Assembly: GCA_028583605.1 (NCBI GenBank)
Contig: CM053328.1
Coordinates: 29,619,578 to 29,683,577, forward strand
Direction: 5' to 3'
From: Dastarcus helophoroides
Taxonomy: Eukaryota; Arthropoda; Insecta; Coleoptera; Bothrideridae
DNA: 64,000 bases
The notes under the pieces are model-generated. The model saw nothing but the letters and a program-made list of their open reading frames with translations. It had not been told where the DNA came from and ran no database searches. Positions 1 to 12,424 of the stretch are shown in pieces. How positions within the stretch are numbered: position 1 is the first letter of the stretch; each line of letters begins with the position of its first letter. A program made the translations under genes and the position numbers.

Positions 1-353
1 TTTAACTTAATTTTGAAAATTTGGACCTTTTTTCGCTTTTTTCGAAATGTCAACATTCTTGAAATCTTGACTCCTTTTCAAAATTTAAATTAATTTTTGA
101 ATATATTGATTTTATCTCAAAGTTTTAAATTTTTTGAAAAATTTCGAGTTTTTTAAGATGTTTGACTTTTGAAAATTTCACATGTTTTTTTAATTTCCCT
201 TTTTATCGAAAATTTACAACTTTTTTAAAAATTTTTCCACTTTTTTCAAAGAATTGCTTTTAAAAATTTGAAGGATTTTTAGTTTTTCTCAAAATTTATA
301 CTTTTGAATGACATTTTTGAAAAATCTTACTTCGATTTTTATTGAAAATTTTT
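1..353. repeat. Degenerate AT-rich TTTTCGA-type repeat in ATR intron
   Basis: T-rich sequence built of irregular 'gaaaattt' and 'cgactttttt' words with no exact period. It is the same repeat family that fills many later stretches. No exon could be recognised in it. Confidence 0.5.
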
Positions 354-526
354 GATTCATGTTTTATTGGCTTTTTCTTCCCCAGCTGCTCCTTCCACAA
401 TTCAAGATTCTGTAACCTTTTGTTAAGGATTGGCAATCTCTTATAGATTGCCCCAAGCAGTGATTGCGTTGGATCTTAATCGCTGTTTCTGACTCGATAA
501 TAATGAAAGCCAATAAAACATGAATC
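354..526. mobile_element. Small inverted-repeat (MITE-like) element in ATR intron
   Basis: A perfect 21-bp inverted repeat at 354-374 and 506-526 (outer bases gattcatgttttattgg) flanks about 131 bp of unique sequence. The interior holds a second short palindrome, ggcaatct..agattgcc, near 430-455. The minus strand has an open frame of about 60 codons without a usual start; I do not recognise it. The element lies just past exon 2 of ATR, inside the next intron. No clear target duplication is visible. Confidence 0.55.
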
Positions 527-566
527 AGTTTATATATTGTGAAAGTACAGAAATAAATATACTTAC

Positions 567-3331
567 CATAAAATTTTTCAAAGTGGGGAACACAATTTTT
601 GCAGCGGCATTTCTAACAATTTCATTATTGTCACCAATCAGATGAATCCACATTTTTGCAATGTTTGCAGAATGCACCTTCAAGGTGTGATTTGCGAAAT
701 AAGGCACAAGTTTTACTGAACTTGCTTTAGTTTCAGGATTACTCATTGTCAACAACCGCAGTGTATTATTTAATAACACCCCTAAAGTCCCAGAAGTATC
801 AACTTTATCAAAATGAACTATAATCATAGATTTTTTGTTTTTCTTCTGTGCCCATTCTCTCACAGATTCCAGATCATCGCATTTATTTCCTAAATGGCAT
901 TTTTTGCATAGTATTTCTATATTTGATAATTTTTCTACATTCGCAATTTTAATAAAATGACTTGAAGATAAACAAATTATACTTCCAAACGTTTTTATAA
1001 TTGCAGGATCTACAGTTCTGTTTGTTGTCAGGTAAGGTGTCAGAATTTCCTCCAAATACTTCTCTCTATTTGTAAATAATGTCGTAATATGAGGAAGTAC
1101 TTCAAATACCTGAAAAGATACATCATTAATTTCAATTCTGTATATTTTATGAAAAAAGGCATTCACTTGGGTGGCCAGTCAGGAATTTTCATTACGAGGT
1201 GCCCAGATCTTAAAGAATACCCACATTGTACTTAGGCCCATAAGTTAATGCAACGATGTTTTTGGTCATTTTTGACCCCCTACTTAATTATATAAATAAA
1301 AATGAAATTTCCAAGCTCAAACTGATGAGAACAATTTTTAGAAACTAAGAATTTTTCCCTTTCGGCTCTGAGATTTTCCGATTCTTCTTTTGTGAATCTT
1401 TTTAATAAGCTTTTAGGGCTTCAGGGAGAATTGAAGGCCCCCTGGCTACGGGCGATGGTAGACACTTTTTTTTTATTAATTACCAAAGATTTGCTGATTT
1501 GCCAACTGTTATGATAAAAATAATATCAATGACTACCTACCTTCACTTTAAGCGTTTCACATGATCCTTGCATTATTTGTTTGGACACATCGAGAAAACT
1601 ATCTTGGATATATACAACTTGATAATCATTTATATTTCTAACTAACCCCAAGGATAAAACTTTCAAAAATAAACCTGTATATTCCATAGCAACTATCCTA
1701 TCAAAGTTTTGAGTTTTCCAATATTCGTAAAATCTGTTTATTTCCTTGCTATGTGAAAAGTTCCCTTTAGCTCCTATAAAATCTGAAGGCATCTTTCTTT
1801 GGGCTTTATAAAAGAAGTCTTTTAACAAGGGATGTGCAAGAATGGTAAAAATTATATCCAAATTTTTTGACTGACACAAAATTGTAAATTTGAGTAAACA
1901 CTCTAAAATTATTTTAATATTTGTATCTTTGCTGCAGCCGCCGAAATGTACATTTAACTTTCTAATAAGACAGAAAAATAATTCGACTTCTTTAAGATAT
2001 ACAAAAATGGTGTTATGAAACTGGGAACAACAGAGGAGTTCTTGATGTACCTGCAGTAAAATGTCCATAATTTTTGAAAAAAATGGAAAAAATGTTTCCA
2101 AAACACAACAATTATTGGTGCAGACACTCTCTTCAAAATTTTCTAGGAAGAGGACATAAAAACTCGACCACCTCCAACTAACTTCTTCAGAGAAAACTTC
2201 AACGTTTGTGGAGGAGCAACTATAGTCTTTAATTTCTCTAATAAATTCATTTTTCAAAGCAATCACAATGAATGAATTATGTGACTTTATATTTTGTAAC
2301 ATTAGTTGTTTAATGTGCTCTCCGTCATTTACAATTTTTAAATTCTGAATAGCAACACCAAGTTTTTCCTGAACTGACTGTGGTATAAATACTGTTATAT
2401 CTTGTCTGTTAACAATTTTCCATATTAAAAATTGGGCAATATGTTCATTATATTTGGAATATTTTGAGTTTAATGCTGTGTCAATAAATTTCGCCAAAGT
2501 TCCTCTAAATCGTTCTGATTCATGCAAACCCAATAACAACTTTTTGTTACAAATTTCATAAATTAGTGTTTCCAGTATAGCACCAATGTTTTCAATTTTG
2601 CATCTAACAGTGTAATCATTTAACTCATTCTTTATCTTACAAGCGTGCAGTATATCGATAAAAATCTCAAAAATTTTTAATTTAACAGCCACAGTTCCAT
2701 ACATTAACAAATATATCAAATCATCCAAGACTCCACCAACATTGTCACATCTTTGGAAGACAAAATTTTCAACCAAAATATATTTAACGATGCTTAACAC
2801 TCTGCATACAAAATCCATGCAATTTTGTTTAGAGCTAATTTCAACAAGAACCGGGCTTAGATCTAAATTTAAAGCAACATCCCCAATTCCTTGTGGCTCA
2901 AATACATTTAAAATCATTTTAGTGTCATTTGAATTTTTTAGGTAATTCATCAGGAGCCTAATACTGGTAACATACTCCTGAATTAGTTGATAAAACGAGT
3001 GCATTTGAAGCTTTGAAAGTTGATTTAACGTGTAAACTTGCGCGTCAATAACTTCATCGTGAGCGTTGAGCAGCTTTTCCTGATTAAGTACGTAGAAAAG
3101 TCGACCCAAAATCCAAGTTGTATAGGCTTTATATATGTTCGAAATTTTACAATACTCCTCGTAAGACAAAGTTGCATCTTTTTGGAAGACGAAAATCGAT
3201 TCAAATTCCTTCGATTTTATTATGGAGACTAGTCTTTTGACGTTATTCTCCTCGCATCCTATTTTAAAAACATCAATGATTGTATCATTCAGGATTTTCC
3301 AGAGCGGGAAAGCTGGTATTTTGTCTTCCAT
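567..3331 (-). CDS. ATR: ATR/Mei-41 checkpoint kinase, N-terminal part (partial, leaves window)
   Basis: The first two coding exons of an ATR-type PIKK, the DNA-damage checkpoint kinase. Exon 1 is 3331..1541 (597 codons, ATG at 3331). Exon 2 is 1109..567 (181 codons). The intron between them is 431 nt, with donor GTAGGT and acceptor TTTTCAG, phase 0. Exon 2 ends ATG|GTAAGT at 567, so the gene continues past the left edge. The protein is all-helical HEAT-repeat-like with no motif of its own. I place it by resemblance to metazoan ATR N-termini: a W-I-x-x-RL block near residue 73, a 'VRCKIENIGAILETL' stretch, and in exon 2 the order 'SSVKLVPYF...GDNNEIVRNAAAKI', matching the ATR segment on cumulative HEAT units. 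FAT and kinase domains should lie outside. No stops or frameshifts are seen. A decayed copy of its FAT domain lies about 8 kb upstream on the same strand. It could be another HEAT protein, but the FAT copy nearby supports ATR. Confidence 0.75.
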
Positions 3332-3980
3332 TGCTAAAATTAACTGTCAGGAATGATGCTTAAGATATCATATTTGTAAATTACCTTATATATTTTATGA
3401 GACAATGACAATAAACACTACATTTCTGTATATTTCGTAAAAGAAATAAACATTTAGAATTTGAATTTAAAAATTTAGGTTATGTGCGGTACGGTTGGCA
3501 CTACGCTTCATGAGGTTATATCTACCGTAGGCTTGAACTAAATTTCATTGTACGTTTAAGCCAGGAACACACTACATATCGAGAGTTTATATCTATGATA
3601 CAATTTATCTACTAATAAGTTTCCTTGTAGGTTAAACTACGAATTCACCTTTTTATCGATTATCATATATTTTTCAGATCAGGAATGCTATCGTTTTCTT
3701 ATTTCAGATAATAATTAACATTTTTAACCCTTACTTTGTGGAATTCTTCAATATTCATAACTATTAAACTTTATTAACGCTTAAAACAACCTGGTCCGGT
3801 CTTAGCAAATATTTATCGAAACATCGTGGAATTTTTAATGTCTGTTGCTGTTTTGTTAAATAATTATTTCGGATATTTATGCACTGATGCCAACTCTACA
3901 GTTTTAACAACAGATATACAGTTTTTAAATGACCCCAGTTGCCCAAAATCTACAGTATTTTATCTATGTTATGATGTTCC
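3332..3980. other. ATR 5' flank, no recognised gene
   Basis: About 650 bp upstream of the ATR start codon, less simple in sequence than the blocks around it. It presumably holds the ATR 5' UTR and promoter. No convincing TATA box or other gene was seen. Confidence 0.35.
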
Positions 3981-5160
3981 TAAGCAAAATTGAGATTTGT
4001 TTCTGTTTAAAAAAATTTCAACCTCTTTCTTGAAATTTTAATTTTTTGTAGACATTTCAAATGAAAACGTCGTAATTTGATTTTTTCTAGATCGTTTCAA
4101 TTATTTTTTCAAAATTTCTCCTTTTCTCGAAATTAATTTTCAGTTTGATCTATTTTGCAAGTCTTTTAAAGTTCCATCCTCCAGTTTCCCTTGAAATTGC
4201 TGCTTTTTTAAAAATATTATGGCGTGCACTTAAAATATTTAATTTCCTAAATTTTCCACTTAAATTCAAGATTTCGACATTTTTCTAAAAATTTAAATTT
4301 GGACATTTCGAATTTGTTCTAGATGTTAGGAATTTTAAAGATTTTAGACACAAAAATTAGAATATTCCAGTTTAAAGCTGAAATTTAGAAAGTAATCGTC
4401 AAGTTTCGAAAGCAAATTTAAAATTACATTCTTTTCCAAAAATTCCTAATTCAAAATTTCTTTTTTTCTAAACTAATTCACTTTTTCTCACAAAATATTA
4501 GATTTTACATTTAGAAATTTTAGACTTGTTGAAATTTTGGGTTTAAATGCTTCCTTTCTTCGAATTTTTGTTAAATCTAGCATTTTATAAAATTCTAGGG
4601 AGAACGTTTTAGCTGAAATTGGAAAGTTTTTACCTTTTTCTTAAAAGCTTTACTTAAAAATTGATGGAATGGACTTGTCCTTGGTTATTTTCAAAAATTG
4701 ATATACAAATCTATCTCTCTGAAGATGATAGCTTAGCTATCGAAACGCGTTAGAACTTTTGTTGTATTTTTTCTTGGTTGGGTTAAGTTAGATTAGCTTA
4801 GCATGTTGATCTTTTTTGGTTTCAACGGGCAAGATTTGTATATCAATTTTTAAACATTGAAATTTTACATTTTTCTTGCAATTTTAAAGTTTAATTTTCT
4901 TCTGGAAAACTTGAGAAGTTATAATTACGTTTTTTTCCAGAACTCTCCATTTTTTTTTCTCAAAATTTCCATTAATTTTAATTAAAAATGTCGAAATGTG
5001 CTGAAAAAATTTACTTTTGTCTTAAAATCTCTAGAAAAATATAATTTTTTACAAAAAAGAAAGTTAATTTTTCAGACGCTGACAAAACTTCAAATGAATA
5101 AACTGTATTTTTTGATGTATTTTTCTAATTTCGACTTTAATCTTACAGTTTCGATGTCAT
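3981..5160. repeat. Degenerate AT-rich repeat block with a Penelope-like terminus
   Basis: Short 'ttttcgaaattt/ttaaaattt' words without a fixed period. It is interrupted at about 4672-4855 by a terminus of the dispersed element family that carries the hammerhead-like core at 4714-4757. No coding capacity was found. Confidence 0.5.
4714..4757 (+). ncRNA. Hammerhead-ribozyme-like motif, family A copy 1
   Basis: The plus strand shows the ordered core of a hammerhead. CTGAAGA is at 4719-4725. Stem II is GATAGC (4727-4732), loop TTA, GCTATC (4736-4741), perfectly paired. GAAA is at 4742-4745. The palindromic ACGCGT could form a minimal or intermolecular stem III, with U as the cleavage-site base. 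The bases before CTGA (TCT) pair with AGA after the site as a short stem I. Known Penelope-like elements and retrozymes carry such motifs with weak stem III. Activity is inferred, not shown. Confidence 0.5.
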
Positions 5161-5760
5161 CTAAGGGTGCGTTTAGATAAGAGACTTATTTCACGATGGA
5201 AACCTCAGGTATCTGAGATGAAATTTCCTTGGCAGTTACACTATGACACAAATGTAACTGAATAAAATTGCTGACACTTTCGTGAGATAGTGTCAACATA
5301 AATGTCTTTGCTGTTTCAAATAATCAAAATGTGATTAGGTCCAATTGGTAATTTTGGTTATTCATTTCTGTAACCAATGATTTGTAAATATTGAATGGGT
5401 TTTGTCTCATTAAATTTACAAATTATTTATATGGAATAGTATCTCAACATTACAAGTGATATACAATAGTTAATCGCAGGAAATATCTCGAGAAAAAGTA
5501 GACGACTACATCTTCTTAGATGTATGCATTGGCGTATCTACTACGATTCTATCTATCTACGATTTTTTTTCTAGGGGGGGGGGGCTGGCCCCTGAAAAAT
5601 GATGACGGATAATGATGTACAAAATAAAGGTAATTTAAATTTGAAATGACGATTTCGATAATCCATTTGTGGAACGTTGCTTTAAATAAAATTACCCAAA
5701 AAGACTTTCAGTGAGAAGTGTTCATTTTGATGGCTGCATTAATCAACTAATTATTAAATA
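5161..5760. other. Mixed unique DNA with a MITE-like end and a G10 run
   Basis: Starts with aagggtgcgtttaga, which resembles the terminus of the MITE at 34446-34652. A homopolymer run of ten G is at about 5574-5583. No gene is recognised. Confidence 0.3.
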
Positions 5761-8700
5761 ACTTTAATTTTCGATTTTTCTCTACAAAAATGTTTAACAC
5801 TTTCGGGCGTAACGTTTTCTTCGACGTGTTTTGAACTAACTAAATTTAAATTATTTAAATTAGACAATTATTTGTAAATTGGGAATTTTTTATCCATTTT
5901 TTTTTCAAAATGTGAATCGAAATTTCGATTTCCTTATTAAAGTTCTAAAATTTCATAAATTTTACTCTTTCAATTTCTTCCGACATTTTTCACGTAAGTA
6001 AAACTTTCCACCTTTTCAAGAAATTTGACGTATTTTTGACGCCTCTAATTTTTTTCGAAGCTTCAATTTTTAACCTGAAAATTTGTTAAGGCCCCATTTT
6101 TTAATCAAAATTGTGATTCTTTTCAAAATTGCGATTGGAAATGCTATTTTGACTTTTTCCCTCAAAATTTTGACTTTATGATCAACATGTCATTTCAGAA
6201 CGATTTTCATTTTATTTTCTAAATGTTGACTTTAAATTTAATTTCAATTTTTTTAATAGTAGTTTATTTTACACTACACTTTCATGTAAAATTATATTTT
6301 CAATGCAAACGCTAAATTTAAATTTCCTCTTCATATTTCTTTTTTGTCACATCAATTTTAATTTCCAAATTAATTATTTAAATATTTTCTATAACATTAG
6401 ATTTTTCCGCAAATGATATTTTTCTCTACCACTTCCACTTAAGAATCGAAATGTCGAGAAAATTATTAAATAAATACCAAATTTTTTAAAAAATTGACTT
6501 TTTTCTAAATATTTCTAGATTCATTTTCTTTCGAATATTTTGAATTCAACCTCAAAATTTCAACTGATTCTCAACATTTTCGAAATATTTTGTATTCGAT
6601 TTTTTAATTTTGAATTTTTTACAGTTTCAGCTTTTACTTTTGTTAATTTTTTACTTTAAAGTGAAAATAACGTCTTTGCTTTTTTATTTTTTAAAATTTT
6701 GATTTTATAATATCCAAATTTGTTAAGAACAGCCGATGAGTTATACGCGAATTGTACTTAACGGACGACGTCGATTAAACTAGCAATTTAAGTTTACAGA
6801 TCGTCTTCAATCACCTTGAATCATTAAAAAAAATGTAAACGATCTGTTGCCATATTTAACACAAATGTTACAAGTTGTGCAGCTAAAACTTTGTATATTC
6901 ATAGGTATCTGGAATAGGGCAGGGTCGGGTACTTGCCCCTCTGGCTTTTGAACCCGCCAAAAATTTATATTCAATTGAAATTTCCATTTTTTCTTCAGAA
7001 CTCGTACTTTACTTGGAAATTTGACATTTGTTGATAATTTCAATTTTTTTCACATTTCGTGATTTTTCAAAAAAAATTCTTTAATTTATGGCACATGCTG
7101 GCTTTCTCTGGAAAATTTCAAATTTTTATAAAATTTTGAATTTTTTTGGAAATTTCGATCTTTTTCTCGAAATTTCAAATTTTTTTCAAAATCTGATTTT
7201 ACTTTTGTGATTTTTTCTTAGAAATGTCCATAGCTTTCTCAAAGTTGGTTTTTTTTAGAAATTTTCATTCTATTTCAAATCCAATCCTTTATGTTCCTGA
7301 AAATCTCTCTTTTTATCTGAAAATTTTGATTGTTTTTTCAAAATTTATCTTTTTATAAACATCAATTTTCAAAATTAAACCATTTTATCAAAATTTAACT
7401 TTCATCAAATCAACTTTATGTGCGAAATTGCCAATTTTTTCGACATTCTCTGAAAAATTTCGAATTTCCTCTCAATTTGAAGTTTCACTTAAATATTTCA
7501 AACCGATTTCTCAAAATCGAGTTTATTTTTTTTTTTCGAAATTTTGACTGTTATCTCAAAATTTGATACTAAATATTTCCTATAATTTCGACTCTTTGCT
7601 TGAAATTGTTTTTTTTTGAAATGTTGACTTTTTGCCTCTTCAATTCTGTCTTTTTCTTAAAAGTTTCCTTATCATCAAAAATTCGAAATTTCGCCTTTTT
7701 TCTCAAAATTCTTTTTTTTGGAATGTTCTTCCAAAAATCGGTTTTTTCGAAATTTCGCCACTTTTCTCAATATGTATTCACGTTGTTTAGAAATTCTGGT
7801 ATTTTTCTTAATATTCTCTTTTTTCTTTTACATATTTCGACTTTTTCAAATTACACTCTCCGGAAATTTCAAATTGCACCTCAAAATCTCAATCCCAAAA
7901 TATGCCTTATTTTCCACATTTTGACTTTTATCTCGAAATATTTTATGTTTCTAGAATTGTAGACTTTTTCCCCGAAATTGGCTCTTTTTGAAGTTTCTAC
8001 TTTCTCTCTAAATTAATTTATGTTCTCTAAATTCGATCGGAATGTTAATAAAAAAGCAACCATATTGAGAAAATATTTTTGTATTTAGAGAATAAAATTG
8101 AATTTCTTTACTAAACTTTAAATATTATGTTAACATTTGCCAAATTGAATTGTTTTTTGTCTTCTTTCGATTTTTTGACAGTTTTTAAATTTTTTCAGAA
8201 GAAAATTTGATTTTCTGAAAATTTTGACATTTTCTCGAAACTATAACTTCTTCTGAATTTTACTTTTTCCACTCTTTCTTTCCTTTTATTGTAAATTTGA
8301 TTTTTTTTTTATAAATGTCTATCATTTTCTTAAGATTTTGACAATATTTTTCGAAATTTGTTTTTATTAATGTTCAGTTTTTTCTGATTTTTTTAAATTT
8401 GACTTTATGGATTTTCACTTGTTATACCAATCTTGTCCTCTGAAACCAAGAAAGATAAAAAATACAACAAAAGTTGCTGTAACGCGTTTCGATAGCCAAG
8501 CTATCATCTTTGGAGATATCAGTATCTTTCTGAAGTTGTATTTTTTAATCTTTCTTGATTTCGGGGGACAAGATTGTATATCAATTTTGGAAGATAACCA
8601 AGTACAAGTCCGTTCCACCAAAAAAAAAATTCCACTTCTTTCTCCAAATTCGGATATACCCCAAAATTTGAGTTTTGTTTCTGGAACTTTCCACCTTTCG

Positions 8701-9010
8701 ACTTTTTCTCAAAATTCATTTTATTGTTTCAAAATCGGAACAAAATATTAATAAAATGTCATAATTTTGAGAAAAATATTTTTAGAATATGTCAAAATAA
8801 AGCTTTTCGACTATGTTAAAATTTAAATAAAGTAAAATTCTGAGGAAAATATTGTTGGTTATTTCAGTTTTTTTCTCCAAATTTGATTTATTCTGGAAAT
8901 TGTGACTTTTTAGAAATTCCAGCATTTTTCGAAATATTCTGAAAGATTCAGGTTTTATTTCACATTCAATTTTCTTACTTTTTCTAAAAATTCCTTCTTT
9001 TTCGAAATTT
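5761..9010. repeat. Degenerate AT-rich repeat blocks
   Basis: Mostly irregular 'tttttcgaaatttt' words. ORFs here are T-rich, read as Phe/Ser/Leu strings and have no family resemblance. The non-repetitive island 6720-6960 has no recognised gene. A foldback copy of the Penelope-like terminus lies at 8420-8610. Confidence 0.5.
8420..8610. mobile_element. Foldback copy of Penelope-like terminus (family A copy 2)
   Basis: Arms containing 'cttgtcctctgaaaccaag' and its reverse form 'cttgatttcgggggacaag' face each other. The centre, read on the minus strand, has the family-A stem II (GATAGC..GCTATC) followed by GAAACGCGTTA. The first core box is changed from CTGAAGA to CCAAAGA, so this ribozyme copy should be dead. 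Confidence 0.5.
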
Positions 9011-9605
9011 AGACTCTAATTTGGAAGTTTGATCCCCCAAGCTTGCGCAGTTCAGAAAAAAATATGCAATATACTCAGCTGAAGATTTTCTGAAATTCTG
9101 TCTACGCCCATGTGTGTATTATTCTTATTCTAAAAATCTAGACTAAATGAGAAAGGCAACTTAAATATTTTAAATAAATATATTAAATATTTATGGCCGT
9201 TATAATACTCTGAATATTTTCGAAATCTAGAGAAAAGGCAAGATGACCGACGGTTTATTGGATCACATGGGATGGAAATATCAGCTTCAGATTCTGCGAG
9301 TACTAGTGGCCGTACCATAAAACTAATTCCAGAAAAACAAACTTACATCTTATACTTTTAAAACAAAATTTGCACTTTTTTAAAATTTCAAGTTTACCCT
9401 AGAAATTTTTATCAACACATTTTTTTGTATAAATTTTGATATTCTCTAGACTTTTTTCAAAGTTTGAAATTTAACATTCGGCATTTTTATCAGTATTTTT
9501 TTCTTTGCCAATTTTGTTATTCTTAAAAATTTGACTCTTCTCTCAAAACTTTGGTGTAACACAACGATTTCATTGTTTCTCCTAAAATGTCGACTTGAAA
9601 TTCAT
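9011..9605. other. Non-coding stretch, no gene seen
   Basis: Partly unique DNA (9011-9340), then AT-rich repeat words up to the CT microsatellite. No coding or RNA gene was recognised. Confidence 0.3.
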
Positions 9606-9685
9606 TTTCTCTCTCTCTTTTTCTCTCTCTCTCTCTCTCTCCCCCTCTCTCTCTCTCTCCTCTCTCTCTCTCTCCTCTCTCTCTC

Positions 9686-9766
<81 letters not shown>
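9606..9766. repeat. (CT)n microsatellite
   Basis: About 160 bp of CT dinucleotide repeat with occasional CC or TT interruptions in the first half and an uninterrupted run at the end. Ser-Leu and Arg-Glu reading frames across it are artefacts. Confidence 0.97.
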
Positions 9767-9768
<2 letters not shown>

Positions 9769-11693
9769 AGATTTCTGTTTTTGCTTCCAAAAATGTTAAA
9801 TTGAAACTAAATTATCGAAGTTAAAGTCAATATTCTGATAAAAATTCGAAATTACAAATTTGGAACTGAAATTTTGATTGAAGTCTCTTCATTTCATCTT
9901 TAACCTTACAATTTCGTTTTTGATCTGCACATTTCAACATTAAATTTGAAATCTTAATATTTTCGAATTCAGTGTGAAAATACCGAATTTTTTTGTTGAA
10001 ATGTCAAATGCACAATATGTATGAAATTTCAAAAATCACTATCAACCAGCAAAACTGGATGCCAATGAAGCTGAATTATAGCAAATACCTTGTAATACTT
10101 ATTTAAATCAATTACCCTAATTTTAAAGGATTAAAGTTAAACCTACTAAATTATTAGATCAAAGTGTCCAAAATGCAAATCCGCCCACAATTCAAAAATG
10201 AGATTCACTTCTCACAAAAGTACAAACTAATTGTCTTAGAACCTAAAAAATATTTTGTAATACAAAGGCACGTGCGCCAGTAGCTTTACCACCACTCAAA
10301 GATATTGGGTCCATTCTGGCAGTATTTATGAGCGGAGAGGTACTTATGATATTATTTTATGACATTGCATAGGGTCACTTGTCATAAAGCACATGTTTTT
10401 ATCCCTGGAATCCCGTAGTGCGAAGGATAACTGTACCACAGATTGTTTCAGACTTAGGAAATTTTAAAATAATTTTTGTATTATATCACAAAATATCGGG
10501 GTTTTATTTTTGGGTAGGTAACCTAATATTCTGGGGTGGGCATGGCCCACCCAGAAAGGAAACCAGTATACATTGTTTCATAATATGAAACAATGGTGCA
10601 ACAAGTATTTGACCCGTTTTAACAATTCAGCCCCTAAGTGAGTAAAAAGAGTTGGAATGAAAAAATGTTAAAAAAACAAAACAAAAGAATATATAAAGTT
10701 GAGCACATTCTTGGGTATTTTAATAATTTGATCTCTAAGGGGGAAGAGGTATGAAAGTTTGAATACAAAAGAAGTTTTTCATAACCCAAAACACTATTTA
10801 AAGAATACTCTATATGAAAAAATGACTAAACACGTAACTAGGCGATTTCAAAAATTTAAGCTCTAAGCGGGGTGAAAAAGAATATTTAATTGAATAATGA
10901 ACAATTTTAAAATTTCCGTTTATAAATTAAAAATTATCTTATCATAAAGAATGTTGTTCTAACAAGGAAAATGTTGAAAAGCGTGAATTTTCGAAAAACG
11001 TCGAAAACTTCGAAAAAGACAAAATCATGCAAAACTATACAAAAAAGTGAAAATTTTAAATAGAGTATTTTCAGAGCCAGACAGAGATCCTTAAAAAAGA
11101 TTCAAATTCCAAAGAGCCGAAAAAAACTCGAAATTTGGGGAAAAAGCTTAAATTTCGAAATCGTAATAAAAAAATTAAAGCTTCTAGAAAATGTCAACAC
11201 TTTTGGAACTTAAAAAAAAGAAAGTGTAGATATTCGGAAAAAATATTGAAATTTTCAAAACGATGTCTACATTTAAAAAAGTCAAAGTTGTAGATAAAAA
11301 TCGAAATGTTCAAAGACAGTCGATACCTTTCTCACATCAAGGTAAGAATTAAAAATTTTCATACAAATAAATACAATAATTTATTATGTGAAAAACAATT
11401 TCGTTTTTTACAGATACAAATGGGCGATTTTCGATCACAAATGATGCTAGTAAACTAATATCTTTGCTTCACCTAGCTTGAAGTAAGTCAACTAGCAAGC
11501 TCTATCTGGTAAGCTAACTAAATATTTCTCACTGAACGTTTTCACAAACATTCATTACACTTAATTACAAATTTTAACCTTAACGCCATAACTTACTTAT
11601 TAAAAATTCCATTATACAACACTTTATTAACTGAATTCACCGAGCAAACATAGTGTCATCATTTAATTTTATCCACGTATTTGGAAAGCTTAC
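9767..11693. other. Non-coding interval, AT-rich, with two hairpins
   Basis: No gene is recognised. The half from about 10950 to 11330 is the A-rich orientation of the degenerate repeat. The ATR kinase domain that would follow the FAT pseudogene was looked for on the minus strand here and not found. Confidence 0.35.
10531..10595. repeat. Two adjacent strong hairpins
   Basis: First hairpin at 10531-10554: ctggggtgggc, then gcccacccag, nearly perfect with one extra G. Second at 10571-10595: cattgtttcat, loop aat, atgaaacaatg, perfect 11-bp arms. They may be parts of a small mobile element. Confidence 0.5.
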
Positions 11694-12424
11694 CGAGGTA
11701 AAGTTTTTAGTAATGTTTGAACTGAAGTTTTTGGTGTATCAGGTAGAATTTCCTTGTTACATAATACATAATTCTATCAATTTTTCAGCTAATTTTGTAA
11801 AGTCTCTGACTAATTTTGAAATGGAAGGAGTTTTTAATCGAGGGTCCCCCAATATTTCCGCACATCTCTTCGATCTAACCGAATAACTAGATTTAATCAC
11901 AGGTATCATCATCCACAAAGTTTGTTGAGGGTAATGCAATAAAAGCTTGATAATTATAGATGTTAGCTCTATGTAGACCTAAAAAAACAAATTAATTAAA
12001 ACGAGATGAATAAAATACAAATAATAAAAAATAAATAAACTGATACCTCTTTTTGTGGGTGGCAAATTCTGGACAGAATTTGGGCGAATGCTGTCAAAAA
12101 TATGTACACTGGAAGTTTTTCCAAATATGTGTCGATAAGTTTGGTCATTTTGAGCAAATTTTTTGAACGGACTTCCCTGCCGACACTGCCTGTAATATCC
12201 TTGTAATATCTTGGTTCCATAATCGAACCATATTCATAGAAGCCTCGGCATGGATTGGTATACATAACTTATACCATATAGAAGAGATTTTCCGAAATAA
12301 TTAATAATATGAATTTGCATATCACTTCCTTTTGCTTCGTAGTCGTCTCTGTTCAGATTCTGGCAGATCCTGTCATAGTACTGACCCAGGAGCAGTGCTA
12401 GGTATATGAAATTCATATACTTAT
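11694..12424 (-). pseudogene. Decayed copy of the ATR FAT domain
   Basis: Two exon-like blocks on the minus strand: 12424..12047 (acceptor TTGTTACAG) and 11978..11694 (donor GTAAGC), with a 68-nt intron between them. Translation matches the ATR FAT region in order: FIYLALLLGQYYDRI, then SYVYQSMPRLL, then FLTAFAQILSRICH, then HYPQQTLWMM, KSSY and LAEKLIELC. Three lesions are seen. An in-frame TGA lies at 12236-12234 after MPRLL, just before IWFDYGTK. A frameshift falls between DYGTK and the VRSKNLLKM part. A 7-bp duplication (ttatgta twice, near 11756-11769) breaks the frame after IELC. Introns are retained, so it arose by DNA duplication, not retroposition. It lies upstream of intact ATR exon 1 on the same strand; no kinase domain follows. 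Confidence 0.8.

Noticed and set aside
1954..2136. ORFs in other frames across ATR exon 1 (also 2742-2945 and 3038-3232)
   Set aside because: Shadows of the 597-codon ATR exon.
5574..5583. G10 run considered as G-quadruplex
   Set aside because: Only one G-run is present, without three further nearby runs.
7600..7962. 120-codon ORF, Phe/Leu/Ser-rich
   Set aside because: Lies in the degenerate T-rich repeat; composition explained by the repeat; no domain or splice context.
9531..9824. ORFs of Ser/Leu or Arg/Glu across the CT tract
   Set aside because: They are translations of a (CT)n microsatellite.
11330..11640. Search for ATR kinase-domain exons beyond the FAT pseudogene
   Set aside because: No matching motif found in any minus-strand frame.
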